From Planctomyces sp. (lineage in GTDB: Bacteria > Planctomycetota > Planctomycetia > Planctomycetales > Planctomycetaceae), in contig JAHBXW010000007.1 of the NCBI GenBank assembly GCA_019636235.1, positions 1-64,000 of the forward strand: 64,000 nucleotides of DNA, in the 5' to 3' direction. Made by a program: the position numbers and the translations under genes. Of the stretch, positions 18,907 to 27,685 are shown piece by piece. The stretch's first letter is position 1; each line of letters opens with the position of its first letter. The notes under the pieces were generated by a model. It worked only from the letters and a program-made list of their open reading frames with translations, made no database searches and was not told the origin of the DNA.

Positions 18907-20289
18907 TCAACCAGTCGCCAACTCCTGCCACAGTGCGGCGCTGGCGTGAATGCCGCGCTGGAACGCGTCGAGACTGAAACGCTCATTCGGGCTGTGGAGA
19001 TTGTCGGTGTTCTGCCCCCAGCCGAGCAGCAGCGTGTCGATTCCCAGCACTTCCTTGAACGTCCCGACGACCGGGATCGAGCCTCCCTCCCGGATCAACA
19101 CCGGTTTCTTTCCGAACCCGACTTCGATCGCCCGCTGGGCCGCCTTCATCCACGGACTGTGGACGTCGCAAACGGTCGCCGGGCAGCCATGGTAGGACTT
19201 GAACTCGAGCCGCACGGACTGGGGACAGCGGTCGCGGAAGAACTGCTCGATTCCGGCGACGATGCGGTCGTTGTCCTGGTCGGGGACCAGCCGGCAGGTG
19301 ATCTTCGCGGACGCTTTGGCGGGGATGATCGTCTTGGGCCCTTCCCCCTGATAGCCGCCGGTCAGCCCGTTGACGTCGCATGTCGGCCGGGCCCACCGTC
19401 GCTCCAGCGTGCTGAACCCCTGCTCGCCGGCAACCGCGCTGGCGCCGAGGTCCTTAAGGAACGATTCCTCGCTGAACGGCAGCGCCGCGAACCCGCGGCG
19501 CTCTTCGGCCGTCAGCGGCTGCACGTCGTCATAGAACCCGGGGATCTGGACCCGGCCCTCGGCATCGTGCAGTTCGCCGATCAACCGTGCCAGCACGTTG
19601 CAGGGGTTGGCGATCGAGCCCCCGAAGATGCCGCTGTGCAGGTCCTGCCGGGGCCCATGCAGCGTCACCTCGACGGCGACGATGCCGCGAAGTCCGTACG
19701 TGATGGCCGGAATTCCGGGAGCGTACTGACTGGTGTCGCTGACGACCGCGACGTCGCATGCCAGTTGTTCGCGACGCTCCGCCAGAAAGCGGTCGAGATT
19801 GTTGCTGCCGACCTCCTCTTCCCCTTCGATGACGAACCGGACGTTCACGGGCAGCGACCCGTGGGCCTTCAGCCAGGCCTCGACCGATTTGACGTGCGTG
19901 AGCATCTGCCCCTTGTCGTCGGTCGCGCCGCGGGCGAAGACGTGTCCGTCCCGGACGTCCGGCTCGAAGGGGGGCGTCTGCCATTCGTTGAGCGGATCGG
20001 GGGGCTGGACGTCGTAGTGGCCGTAGACGAGCGCAGTCGGCGCGCCGGGCGCGTGCATCCATTCGGCGTAGACGATCGGATGCCCTTCGGTCTCAACCAG
20101 TTCCGTTTTAAGTCCCGCCGACTCCAGTTGATCGCGGACCCATTCGGCGGCGCGGCGGACGTCGGCGCGATGGGCCGAGATGGCGCTGACGCTGGGAATC
20201 CGCAGGAACTCCTTGAGTTCGTCGACAAACCGGGGCGCCCGATCCGCGAGATAGCGTTCAACGATCGGCATGGCGCCATCACTGCTCAT
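18907..20289 (-). CDS. M20 family metallodipeptidase
   Basis: A 460-residue cytoplasmic dipeptidase of the M20 family (CNDP/PepV-like). Zinc ligands are in LVYGHYDVQPPDP (about residue 80), ARGATDDKGQM (Asp near 112), and GEEEVGSNN (Glu-Glu near 147), with a C-terminal His region. The lid or dimerisation insert holds the conserved RQDLHSGIFGG motif. The ATG at 20289 starts MSSDGAMPIVERYL; a Pro/Arg-rich 33-codon upstream extension is not family-like. It is divergent from the di-heme oxidoreductase at 20499, with about 210 bases between them for two promoters. Confidence 0.93.
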   Translation of the reverse strand: MSSDGAMPIVERYLADRAPRFVDELKEFLRIPSVSAISAHRADVRRAAEWVRDQLESAGLKTELVETEGHPIVYAEWMHAPGAPTALVYGHYDVQPPDPLNEWQTPPFEPDVRDGHVFARGATDDKGQMLTHVKSVEAWLKAHGSLPVNVRFVIEGEEEVGSNNLDRFLAERREQLACDVAVVSDTSQYAPGIPAITYGLRGIVAVEVTLHGPRQDLHSGIFGGSIANPCNVLARLIGELHDAEGRVQIPGFYDDVQPLTAEERRGFAALPFSEESFLKDLGASAVAGEQGFSTLERRWARPTCDVNGLTGGYQGEGPKTIIPAKASAKITCRLVPDQDNDRIVAGIEQFFRDRCPQSVRLEFKSYHGCPATVCDVHSPWMKAAQRAIEVGFGKKPVLIREGGSIPVVGTFKEVLGIDTLLLGWGQNTDNLHSPNERFSLDAFQRGIHASAALWQELATG

Positions 20290-20498
20290 GGTCGACTCCC
20301 TGAAAGTTCTGCTGACCGCATCGATCCGGATTCCCCGCGACGCGCCATCTTGCGGCGGCGCGCTCGCAGGGTACCATAACGAACGCATCTCTCACTGCCG
20401 CGACCGCGCAGTGAAATCGGAAGTCGCCATGACGAGTTTGCGGGCCAGGCCTGGTCAGGTCCGGGTCGTCGTATTCGCTGGTCAGGAGGAGATCCGCC

Positions 20499-21947
20499 AT
20501 GCGCTGCCGACTGGTGTTGATTGCCGGGCTGGCTTTCTGGCTGGCGGCGCCGGCCGCATTCGCACAGGTCCCGCTGCCTCCGGGGCGCGACAGCGATCGT
20601 CAGGCGGTCGCGGCGGGCCAGCGGCTGTTCCAGATGAACTTTGCGCGGCCGCAGCTTCACGAGGGAGAGGAACTGGGGGCGGGCGGCAACGGGCTGGGCC
20701 CCCTGTTCAACGAGACCTCGTGCGTCGCGTGTCACAACCAAGGGGGCGTCGGCGGAGGCGGAGACCGCGACAGCAACTCGCTGCTGATGGGAGTCGTCGC
20801 GCGTCCGAAGCGTCCCGCGAACCTGCCGGCCGTCGTCCGGGCCGCCAGTGAGGTGCATCCAGCGCTCGGCCCGAATTCAATCGTGGTCCCCGTCCATCGG
20901 TTTGCAGTCGGCCATCCCGAGGAAGTCGCCGCGTATCACGAGTTTCTCGAGGGCCTGTGGAAAGCGTTCGAAATCGACCCGGCGTTCGAACAGGTGACGC
21001 CCGTGCGCAAACGAATCGGCCCCGCCACGCTGGAACTCTCACAACGGAATCCCGCCGCGCTGTGGGGCGCGGGGACGGTCGACCGCGTGCGGCTCGAAGG
21101 GGGGGCGGAGTTCCGGCGGCGGCTGGCCCGCGAACAACCGACCCGGCATCCGGGCATCTCGGGCCGCGTTCCACGCACGCTGCAGGGAGGGGAAGGCTGG
21201 TTTGGCTGGCGCGGGCAGGTCGGGTCGCTGGACCAGTTCGTCCGGAACGCCTGCTCGCTGGAACTTGGTTTGCAGGTGACGGGCTTTCCCGAAGACCAGT
21301 TGCCTGTTCCCGTCTCAAACCCTGATTTTCGGGCCCGTGTCGAGCCGCGCCTGGACCTGACCGACGAACAGGTCGCCCGGCTGATGGCGTTCGTGCACAG
21401 TCTGCCCCGTCCGGAACCGACCGCTTCTCACGACGCCGATCGGACGACGATTGAACGCGGCGAACGGGTCTTCAGCCGCATCGGCTGCGACCACTGCCAC
21501 GTCAAGGACTTCGCCTGGGTCAAAGGTCTGTACAGCGACATGCTGCTGCACGACATGGGGCCCCAGTACAGCGACGTCCAGATCGCCGTGCCGGAGACGT
21601 TCGTTGATGTCGTGCAGTTCAACCCTGAAGGACTTGGTTATTACAACATGGACATGAGTTTCCTCACTTTCAACGAGGTTCAGAGCAACCCAGAGCAGGA
21701 ATGGAAGACGCCGGCGCTGTGGGGCGTCGCGGATTCCGCCCCCTACATGCATGACGGCCGCGCCGCCACGCTCGACGAGGCGATCCGCATGCACGATGGC
21801 GAAGCGCTGCGCGCGGCGACGGCGTACCGCAACCTCGAACAGGCCGACCGCGATCTGCTGCTCGCCTTCCTGGGATCGCTGAAAGCCCCGGCCAGCGCGA
21901 TACCCTCCCGCAGCCAGAACCTGACGCGGCAGGCCGTCGCGGAATAG
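20499..21947 (+). CDS. Secreted di-heme oxidoreductase (DHOR, thiol-oxidoreductase-like)
   Basis: A 482-residue exported c-type cytochrome of the DHOR/DUF1111 group. Residues 1-22 are a signal peptide ending AAFAQ. Two CxxCH heme sites are visible: SCVACHN near residue 74 and CDHCHV near 330, plus the conserved ALWGVADSAPYMHDGRAATLDEAI motif before the C terminus, shared with MauG/CcpA-type peroxidases. Electron transfer or peroxidase activity in the periplasm is inferred. An AGGAGG ribosome site at 20484-20489 supports the ATG. The next gene begins 24 bases after the stop, so the two are probably co-transcribed. Confidence 0.88.
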   Translation: MRCRLVLIAGLAFWLAAPAAFAQVPLPPGRDSDRQAVAAGQRLFQMNFARPQLHEGEELGAGGNGLGPLFNETSCVACHNQGGVGGGGDRDSNSLLMGVVARPKRPANLPAVVRAASEVHPALGPNSIVVPVHRFAVGHPEEVAAYHEFLEGLWKAFEIDPAFEQVTPVRKRIGPATLELSQRNPAALWGAGTVDRVRLEGGAEFRRRLAREQPTRHPGISGRVPRTLQGGEGWFGWRGQVGSLDQFVRNACSLELGLQVTGFPEDQLPVPVSNPDFRARVEPRLDLTDEQVARLMAFVHSLPRPEPTASHDADRTTIERGERVFSRIGCDHCHVKDFAWVKGLYSDMLLHDMGPQYSDVQIAVPETFVDVVQFNPEGLGYYNMDMSFLTFNEVQSNPEQEWKTPALWGVADSAPYMHDGRAATLDEAIRMHDGEALRAATAYRNLEQADRDLLLAFLGSLKAPASAIPSRSQNLTRQAVAE

Positions 21948-21971
21948 CGTCGAACGGTCCCCGGAGTTCCC

Positions 21972-23333
21972 ATGCGATTCCCCTTGATCGCCGGGCTGTT
22001 GCTTGCCGCGCTGGCCATCGCCGCGACGGCGGGCCGCGCGGAGCCGCCCGCTTCCGAGCCTCCCGCCGCGGCCGATTCCCGGGATGCCGCGTTCGCTGCG
22101 GAAGTCCGCGGGCTGCTCGATCTCGGCCTGACGCCGCAAGCCTCGTCGCTGCCCCGTGCTGAGGCGCGGTATCAGGCCGCCAGCGCCCTGCGGCCAGGCG
22201 ACCCGCGGCTGGAACTGGCCTACGGCATCGTCCTGGGCCGTTTGTTCCGCGGCGTCGACGCCCGGCCCCACCTGGAGGCCGCGGCCGCGAATCCCGATCG
22301 TTACTTTCCCGCTCGCCAGCACCAGATCCGCGAGTACGTGAAAGCCCGGAAATACCAGGTCGCCGGCGAGGCCCTTTCCGAACTCGCCCGCACGCTCGAG
22401 ACGGACGATCCGCAGGCCCCCGCCGAAGCCGAATGGATCGGCCGCATCGTCAGTTGCCTGGCCGGACCAGTCAGCACGTCCAGTTCACGCGCGCAGTTTC
22501 GATACCTCAACGAGCACCTGCGGCAATCGCTGCCCGCCGTGCTCGACATCGCGTACGAACGCGGCTTTCAGCAACTCGAGCAGGAAGTCGAGGAACTCGG
22601 CCAGACGATCGAAACGCTCGTTGAGGAATCCGAGAACCTCGCCGAGGAGACCAGACAGTCGGTCGATGAGGAGTTGGCCGCGAATCGCGCGGAGTTGAAG
22701 GTCCGCGCCGACGACGCCCGGGACGCCGCGAAACGCTGGGACGACTGGGTGACGGACGAGACGCGCCGCATCGACGATGCGCTGCAGGAGATGGAGAAAC
22801 AGTTCAATGACCTGGACAGCGCGGCCACATCGCTGATCGCGTCGATCGCCGGCCTGCGGCTGCAGGTGGACCGGATCGAGCGCGGCGTGTTTCCGGATCG
22901 GCGGTTCGGACGGAATCTGACGGCGCCCAGCGATCGAATTGTCGTCGAGCGGGCGCAGGTCCTCGAAGAGCAGAAGCTGACGATGGTCTACGCGGCGCAG
23001 CAGCAACTGTCGCAGCGGGCGGCGGCGAAGCTGGCGGAGAGAAAGTCGGTGGCCGCCCAATACCAGCAGGCGACGGGCCGGGCTTTCGCCGAATTGAAGG
23101 GCCTGCAGAAGTGGGATGAGCGGATGAAGCGCACGGCGGAGCGGACGAAACAGCAGGCGGACCGCAAGCCGCGGAACGTGGTTTCACTGGAGACGCAGTA
23201 CCGCAGCCTGTCAACGTACGATCCCAGCGACTTCGCCATGCTGCGCCGCCAGTTGCTGACGGACGTGGGAGCGGCTGTCAGCGACGACCGTGACGAGGCG
23301 GGCGAGGTCCCGACGGGGACGGAATCGGATTGA
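21972..23333 (+). CDS. Secreted coiled-coil protein, unknown
   Basis: A 453-residue exported protein, not recognised. A signal peptide (LIAGLLLAALAIAATAGRAE) covers residues 1-23. Residues 55-170 contain TPR-like helix pairs (ARYQAASALRPGDPRLELAYG, KYQVAGEALSELARTLE). Residues 200-330 are a long Glu-rich coiled coil (LEQEVEELGQTIETLVEESENLAEETRQS and on), and the remainder is charged helix. It follows the di-heme oxidoreductase by 24 bases and may be its partner, for example as a periplasmic scaffold; this is inference from spacing only. Confidence 0.75.
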   Translation: MRFPLIAGLLLAALAIAATAGRAEPPASEPPAAADSRDAAFAAEVRGLLDLGLTPQASSLPRAEARYQAASALRPGDPRLELAYGIVLGRLFRGVDARPHLEAAAANPDRYFPARQHQIREYVKARKYQVAGEALSELARTLETDDPQAPAEAEWIGRIVSCLAGPVSTSSSRAQFRYLNEHLRQSLPAVLDIAYERGFQQLEQEVEELGQTIETLVEESENLAEETRQSVDEELAANRAELKVRADDARDAAKRWDDWVTDETRRIDDALQEMEKQFNDLDSAATSLIASIAGLRLQVDRIERGVFPDRRFGRNLTAPSDRIVVERAQVLEEQKLTMVYAAQQQLSQRAAAKLAERKSVAAQYQQATGRAFAELKGLQKWDERMKRTAERTKQQADRKPRNVVSLETQYRSLSTYDPSDFAMLRRQLLTDVGAAVSDDRDEAGEVPTGTESD

Positions 23334-23579
23334 CGCCGCCATGGACCGAACACATTTGACCCCATACAGCCCGTGTTGCCAGCGTGCCGGGCTGCGGTTC
23401 AAGCAGCATGCATTGCAAAGACTTGCGAAATTTCAACAAAAAGACGCCTCCCTGGCGTTGACAACGACGCCAGCGCTGCCACCTTCGCGAAAGGAGGCCA
23501 ATATCTTGAGCGTTCTGTCACGAATGCGATGAACTGCTGACTGTGCTGTTAGGAACACAATTCTCCAGAAGGGGCTGCC
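23334..23579. other. Intergenic stretch with lower GC
   Basis: No gene is visible here. The base composition becomes distinctly less GC-rich than upstream and stays so through about 26230, which marks the TPR/DUF1573 locus as compositionally different from its surroundings. Confidence 0.45.
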
Positions 23580-23741
23580 ATGCTTTCTCTAGCGCGCGTC
23601 GGCATCGTTGCGGCGACATTCTTCGCCATGTCATGCAAGACGGCAGCCCTATTCGCGGAACCCGATTGGACCGAAGTTCCGCTGAGATGTTTCGGGGCCA
23701 TCGCTATGGGCAGCGGCGATTCGTCCGCGATTTGCGATTGA
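23580..23741 (+). CDS. Small secreted peptide candidate (53 aa)
   Basis: An ORF of 53 codons. Residues 1-25 look like a signal peptide (MLSLARVGIVAATFFAMSCK, then AALFA), with an M-S-C that is close to a lipobox. The mature part is about 28 residues with two Cys, one near the middle and one two residues from the end. A GAAGGGG purine tract lies eight bases before the ATG. It precedes the TPR/DUF1573 genes by 90 bases on the same strand and may be part of that operon. It is short and unrecognised, so it rests on signal peptide, ribosome site and position. Confidence 0.45.
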   Translation: MLSLARVGIVAATFFAMSCKTAALFAEPDWTEVPLRCFGAIAMGSGDSSAICD

Positions 23742-23831
23742 TTCTCCGCGCTGCGGTGCATGGAGGCCGGACTGTTTCAGGGCAGGGTTCGCCTGTGTTG
23801 TCATGCTCGTCGCGAATCAGTGGAGTGAACT

Positions 23832-25136
23832 GTGAATCGCGCAATTGCTTTGTCATTGCTGCAGGTTCTTATCACATTGCCGCGCGTTAGCGCGCAGGAA
23901 TCCAGCGCGATTGAGTCGATTCTCGATGACTATCAGAGTTCAATTGCAGAAGCCCTGGCAACTGATCCAGATGGAAGATTCGAAAACTACCGCCAGTGGA
24001 GCCGCAGGCTGCTGGAGGCGGCGATCGCCCACCCGGACGATCCCTCGACGCCCAAGGCGCTCCGGTTCGCGTTGCAGGCGTCGAATATGAATGCTGAGGT
24101 CGACTTCCCGATCGAGGTTCTCCGGCGACTGTTGCCGTTGCGGCCCGATGATCCGATGCTTCACGCGCAACTCGGGTCGCTGCTGTTCAAGCGCTGTCAA
24201 GCCACCGGGAGTGCGGAGGATGGCCGGGAAGCGATCGAATCGCTGACGCTGGGGAGTTCGCAGCTGCGTGAATTGATTGAAAATGGGAAAGGCGATCGCC
24301 AGTTTGATCGCGAGCAACTCGTACTCAATCAGATCAAGATCGCCAGCATTGAGGCTCATCAGCAATATTGGAAAGAGGCGGCTGCAGCCTACGTGGCCGC
24401 ACGCAGTCTGACGGACGAATTCGGACTCTCAGGCGCACGCGGGCTGTGGGGCTCCGAACACGAAGTCCTCATCAGGCAGCAGGCGCGGGCGCTGGTCCAG
24501 GCAGGCGAACTTGCCGAGGCCGATCGGGTGATCGATGAACTGATCACGCAACCGACTGTGCGGGACGCCACCATTCATCTGTTGCCATTCGCCGAGCTGC
24601 GTTACGCGGGCGATCGCGAAGGCCACAAGACCTGCCTCGAGTCCTGGGCTCAACGGTTGACGGGCCCCGCGCAGTGCCGGACGCTCGTGGAGTACGCGCG
24701 ACTCTGCATCCAGGATCAGGAGTACCGGCGGGCGCTGGAACCGCTGGAACGTTTGAGCACGGAATTTGAGGAACTGCTGTTGAAGCTTGACGCCAAAGCC
24801 GTTCCGGATGGAGGCCCGGGCACCTATTCCTATGTGTCGCTCATGTTGGGGGATGCGCTGGCCGCGATCGGCGGGCGGGATGACGAGGCTTTGGCCTCAT
24901 GGAAGCGAATCGTGGCGATGTATCCAAATCACAAGATGGCGCAGTATGCACAGGTTCGAATCGATGACGCCACGCGTCGCATCAGCCACAACGCGGCGGT
25001 TCTGCAACCGTCGACAGAGGCCGCGAGTCCACGACTGAACGTCATTGTTGCGCTCAATCTGATTGCGGGCTGCGCATTGGCAGGCATTGTAATCTGGAGA
25101 AAGCGGCAAGCCGGACATCCGCGAGGCGATGGATGA
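23832..25136 (+). CDS. Exported TPR-like protein with C-terminal membrane anchor
   Basis: A 434-residue protein starting with GTG. Residues 1-22 form a signal peptide ending RVSAQ. The body is a series of helix pairs with TPR spacing (for example LRRLLPLRPDDPMLHAQLGSLL, and LASWKRIVAMYPNHKMAQYAQVRIDDA near the end). Residues 405-424 (VIVALNLIAGCALAGIVIW) form a membrane anchor with a basic cytoplasmic end, giving a periplasmic TPR domain held in the inner membrane. The stop overlaps the next gene's start (ATGA at 25133), so it is translationally coupled to the DUF1573 lipoprotein. TPR assignment is by pattern only. Confidence 0.7.
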   Translation: MNRAIALSLLQVLITLPRVSAQESSAIESILDDYQSSIAEALATDPDGRFENYRQWSRRLLEAAIAHPDDPSTPKALRFALQASNMNAEVDFPIEVLRRLLPLRPDDPMLHAQLGSLLFKRCQATGSAEDGREAIESLTLGSSQLRELIENGKGDRQFDREQLVLNQIKIASIEAHQQYWKEAAAAYVAARSLTDEFGLSGARGLWGSEHEVLIRQQARALVQAGELAEADRVIDELITQPTVRDATIHLLPFAELRYAGDREGHKTCLESWAQRLTGPAQCRTLVEYARLCIQDQEYRRALEPLERLSTEFEELLLKLDAKAVPDGGPGTYSYVSLMLGDALAAIGGRDDEALASWKRIVAMYPNHKMAQYAQVRIDDATRRISHNAAVLQPSTEAASPRLNVIVALNLIAGCALAGIVIWRKRQAGHPRGDG

Positions 25137-25699
25137 CAGTGAATCTCGCCGCACGAATCATTGGAAGTGTTGGGGTCGCCATACTTTGCGCAGCGTGTTC
25201 TGAGTATCCGGCTGAAACCGGAAAGGAACGCACTCGCGGCGATGACTCTCCAGTCGTTGCTGCTGGACATGCGCTCGTTGCGGATCAGTCAACTGTCGAT
25301 TTGGGCAGGATCGCAAGGGGCAGCAAGGCGACAGCTGATTTTGTCGTTCGAAACACGGGCAGCTCGGCCGTCTCGATTGATGAGATTCGGCAAAGCTGCG
25401 CTTGCACTGAGGTCCAGGTTTCCGACCGGAGGCTCGCGCCAGGCGATGCCGCCACGATTCAGGTAGTTATTGACACATCCGACAGGGAAGGAAAGCTTGC
25501 GGCGAGCGTGGAACTGACCTTCCGCACCGATGGCAGTGCGCGGCAGGCTGCCCAGCTGCTGGAACGCCTGGTGGCCAAGGGAGATGTGTATCGCACGGAT
25601 CGACTTGTCGTGGCGCCAAACCGCATTGGATTGAGTGGCTATCGGCCTGGCGCACGGTTCGATCAAAGTGTGATTGTTCTCCCGTGGCAGAATTCGTAG
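25133..25699 (+). CDS. DUF1573 lipoprotein, N-terminal part (probable frameshift)
   Basis: A 188-residue product. The signal peptide ends in LCAAC, a lipobox with Cys about residue 22. Residues 50-130 are an Ig-like DUF1573 domain: VDLGRIARGSKATADFVVRNTGSSAVSI, then the SCACTEVQV motif and LAPGDAATIQVVIDT. A second domain starts near residue 155 (NRIGLSGYRPGARFDQSV) and is cut off by a TAG at 25697. The next frame (25684-26232) continues the same domain, so I read these as one interrupted gene. It overlaps the upstream TPR gene by four bases. Confidence 0.7.
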   Translation: MTVNLAARIIGSVGVAILCAACSEYPAETGKERTRGDDSPVVAAGHALVADQSTVDLGRIARGSKATADFVVRNTGSSAVSIDEIRQSCACTEVQVSDRRLAPGDAATIQVVIDTSDREGKLAASVELTFRTDGSARQAAQLLERLVAKGDVYRTDRLVVAPNRIGLSGYRPGARFDQSVIVLPWQNS

Positions 25700-26232
25700 A
25701 ACCTGCAAGAATCTCACACCTGACTGTGGACGGGTGTCCGTCGTGGCTGGAATGCGATGTGCGTGGCCCGAACGAAGGCGGCACGTTTGAGGTGCATGTG
25801 CAAGGCGTTGTGCCGGACCTCCCTGGAATCACGGTGAGCGAACTGTTGGAGTTCAGCGCGCTCGACAATCAAGGTCGCGTGGAACTCACAGGCCAATGCA
25901 GCATTGGCGGCTACATGATCGGAGAAGTCGCCGCTGAGCCGAGGCTGCTGACAATCCTTGTCGATAGGATCAACGGCGGCTTTGGAACAGTACGGCTATC
26001 GCATTCCGCACAGCGTGAACTTCGATTTGTTTCCGTGGTGGACAATTGCGAGGGCTCAAGAGTAATTGTCGGCGAACTGATGAGTTCGGAGGAAAATCAT
26101 GTCGTTGAGTATTCGATGTCGGCGTCCAGTGACAAGGTTCTGGTGAAAGGGACGCTTGAGTTTCAACTGGAGTCGGCGGGCTCTCCACTGAGGGTGAATG
26201 TTCCCTATATGTGCATCCTGAAGTCGAAGTAG
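25684..26232 (+). CDS. DUF1573 protein, C-terminal part in the other frame
   Basis: A 182-residue frame whose only early start is a GTG at 25684, inside the end of the previous gene. It has no signal peptide and begins in mid-domain (ARISHLTVDGCPSWLECDVRG, typical of the second half of a DUF1573 repeat), then two further beta-rich repeats ending VPYMCILKSK. The 16-base overlap in a different frame fits either a one-base frameshift mutation, a sequencing error, or programmed slippage; the bases 25676-25690 hold no classical slippery heptamer. As an independent protein it would be cytoplasmic, which is unlikely for this family. Confidence 0.6.
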   Translation: MAEFVEPARISHLTVDGCPSWLECDVRGPNEGGTFEVHVQGVVPDLPGITVSELLEFSALDNQGRVELTGQCSIGGYMIGEVAAEPRLLTILVDRINGGFGTVRLSHSAQRELRFVSVVDNCEGSRVIVGELMSSEENHVVEYSMSASSDKVLVKGTLEFQLESAGSPLRVNVPYMCILKSK

Positions 26233-26369
26233 GTATTTCCCAAATCGCTGGCGATGCCCTCCTGCTGGAATTCACTTGTCCCACACAGCGCGGTCGGCGT
26301 CAGTTCTTCAGACTCGACGGCGCCGTGGCCCGGGGTCAACTCGCCGCCTCTTGCTGGGAAGTCCGGCCG

Positions 26370-26732
26370 ATGCCTTTGGCACGCCTCATCCCCATGCTGC
26401 CGGTCCGCAGCCTGTCGGCCAGCGTGCGGTTCTACGAGTCGCTGGGCTTCGACGTCGAACGGCGCCACGACGACTGGGGCTGGGCGATGCTCCGCTGCGG
26501 AGACTGCCGGCTGATGCTGGACCAGTCGATCAATCAGCACCCGGACGCGCCGCGGCAGTCGGTCATCTACCTTTATCCCGACGACATCGTCGAGTTTCAT
26601 CGGCAGGCGGGGGCTCGTGGGCTGGACGTCCCGGACCTGGACGTGACGTTTTATGGAATGCGGGAATTCCGCATCGACGATCCCGACGGCAACCGGCTGT
26701 GGATCGGGCAGGAAGCGGCGTCCGGCGGGTGA
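26370..26732 (+). CDS. VOC (glyoxalase/bleomycin-resistance) family protein
   Basis: A 120-residue vicinal-oxygen-chelate protein. The start LIPMLPVRSLSASVRFYESLGFDVE is the standard opening beta-alpha unit, the central half holds WAMLRCGDCRLMLDQ, and the end FRIDDPDGNRLWIGQE is the classic C-terminal metal-binding strand. The substrate cannot be told. The ATG at 26370 gives the usual length; an upstream extension of 53 codons reads across the junction from the previous gene and is not family-like. Confidence 0.88.
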   Translation: MPLARLIPMLPVRSLSASVRFYESLGFDVERRHDDWGWAMLRCGDCRLMLDQSINQHPDAPRQSVIYLYPDDIVEFHRQAGARGLDVPDLDVTFYGMREFRIDDPDGNRLWIGQEAASGG

Positions 26733-27209
26733 TGGCGAACGAATGCTTCCCGATGGCCGCATCCCTGTGATCCGTTTGATCCGTTGTTCCTGTCTCCTCT
26801 CTTCCGAAACCAGCTGTTCGGATGCGCGCGGCCGTGATCCGAAACCACGGCCAGGTTCTCAATGGTCCCTTTCGAAAGGCACGAAAGACCTTTACGGATT
26901 GGACCGCCCATTTCCAACGTTCGGCTCACGGGGCATCGTGGTTCCTCGCCCCCGGTCTTCAGAATCCCGCTGATCAGGAGCCCCGGCCATGGGCGGTCCG
27001 AAGCAGCGCCTCGACAGGCAGGCCCCGAAAGCCAAGCCTGTCAACACCATTGCGGGCCGTGCCGTGCAACGGGCATCAGTCGGCTCGCGCCGCAGCAGTC
27101 CGCGCAGCGAGAGTCGCATGAGACAATCCGACGCCTGTCCGAAGGGTTCGCCCGTGGCCCGAACCGCCTGCGCTAGCGGCGCGCGGCGCGGCTGAGAACA
27201 GAGAAACCG
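26733..27209. other. Intergenic stretch with degenerate repeat fragments
   Basis: No gene is recognisable. The segment 26767-26790 reads tgatccgtttgatccgttg, and 26873-26891 on the opposite strand reads like tttcgtgcctttcg. Similar strings recur at 32062-32100 and 32144-32175, as if fragments of one interspersed family are scattered between genes. Confidence 0.5.
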
Positions 27210-27598
27210 GAGCGGGCCTGTAAGCCGGGTTCTGTCGAGAGCGCCCATTTCTCTGGGACGCCGGTTGCCCGGCGCCTCGAGCAACCTACCCGAGCCTGTG
27301 GCGAGACGGACCGCCTCGCGAGGGCCGAGGCCCTCTTGACTCTGCTTGGTCTTGCTCCCGGTGGGGTTTGCCATGCCATCGCCGTCGCCGGCGACGCGGT
27401 GCGCTCTTACCGCACCTTTTCACCCTTGCCTGTTCCCGAAGCGGGTCATCGGCGGTTTGTTTTCTGTGGCACTGTCCCGGTCCTTGCGGACGGTGGGCGT
27501 TACCCACCACCGTGTCCTGCGGAGCCCGGACTTTCCTCCCCGGACGATCGAACCGACCAGGGCCGGATCGTCGCCCGCAGCGGACGCTCGGCCCACTC
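27210..27598 (-). ncRNA. rnpB: RNase P RNA (bacterial type A)
   Basis: The catalytic RNA that removes 5' leaders from tRNA precursors. On the minus strand the P4 5' half appears as GAGGAAAGTCCGGGCTCC (about 27522-27539), followed by the CACAGAAAACAAACCGC core, the GGTAAGAGCGCACCG block, and the 3' end CGACAGAACCCGGCTTACAG with the second half of P4. The ends GAGTGGGCC (27598-27590) and GGCCCGCTC (27218-27210) pair to form P1, which sets the boundaries. The length of about 389 nt fits type A. The various ORFs across this region are spurious. Confidence 0.95.
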
Positions 27599-27610
27599 CG
27601 GTCACTGACC

Positions 27611-27616
27611 AGTATA
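27611..27616 (-). promoter_or_regulatory. Candidate -10 box for rnpB
   Basis: On the minus strand TATACT lies 12 bases before the P1 5' end of RNase P RNA, so transcription would start about six bases upstream of the mature end. No good -35 hexamer is seen 16-18 bases further upstream. Confidence 0.4.
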
Positions 27617-27685
27617 CGCGCTCTCGCGGCGCCACGCGCGGTCCATCAGCCCCGGATTCCAGCGACTCTCGCGAAGCCGGCAGCT

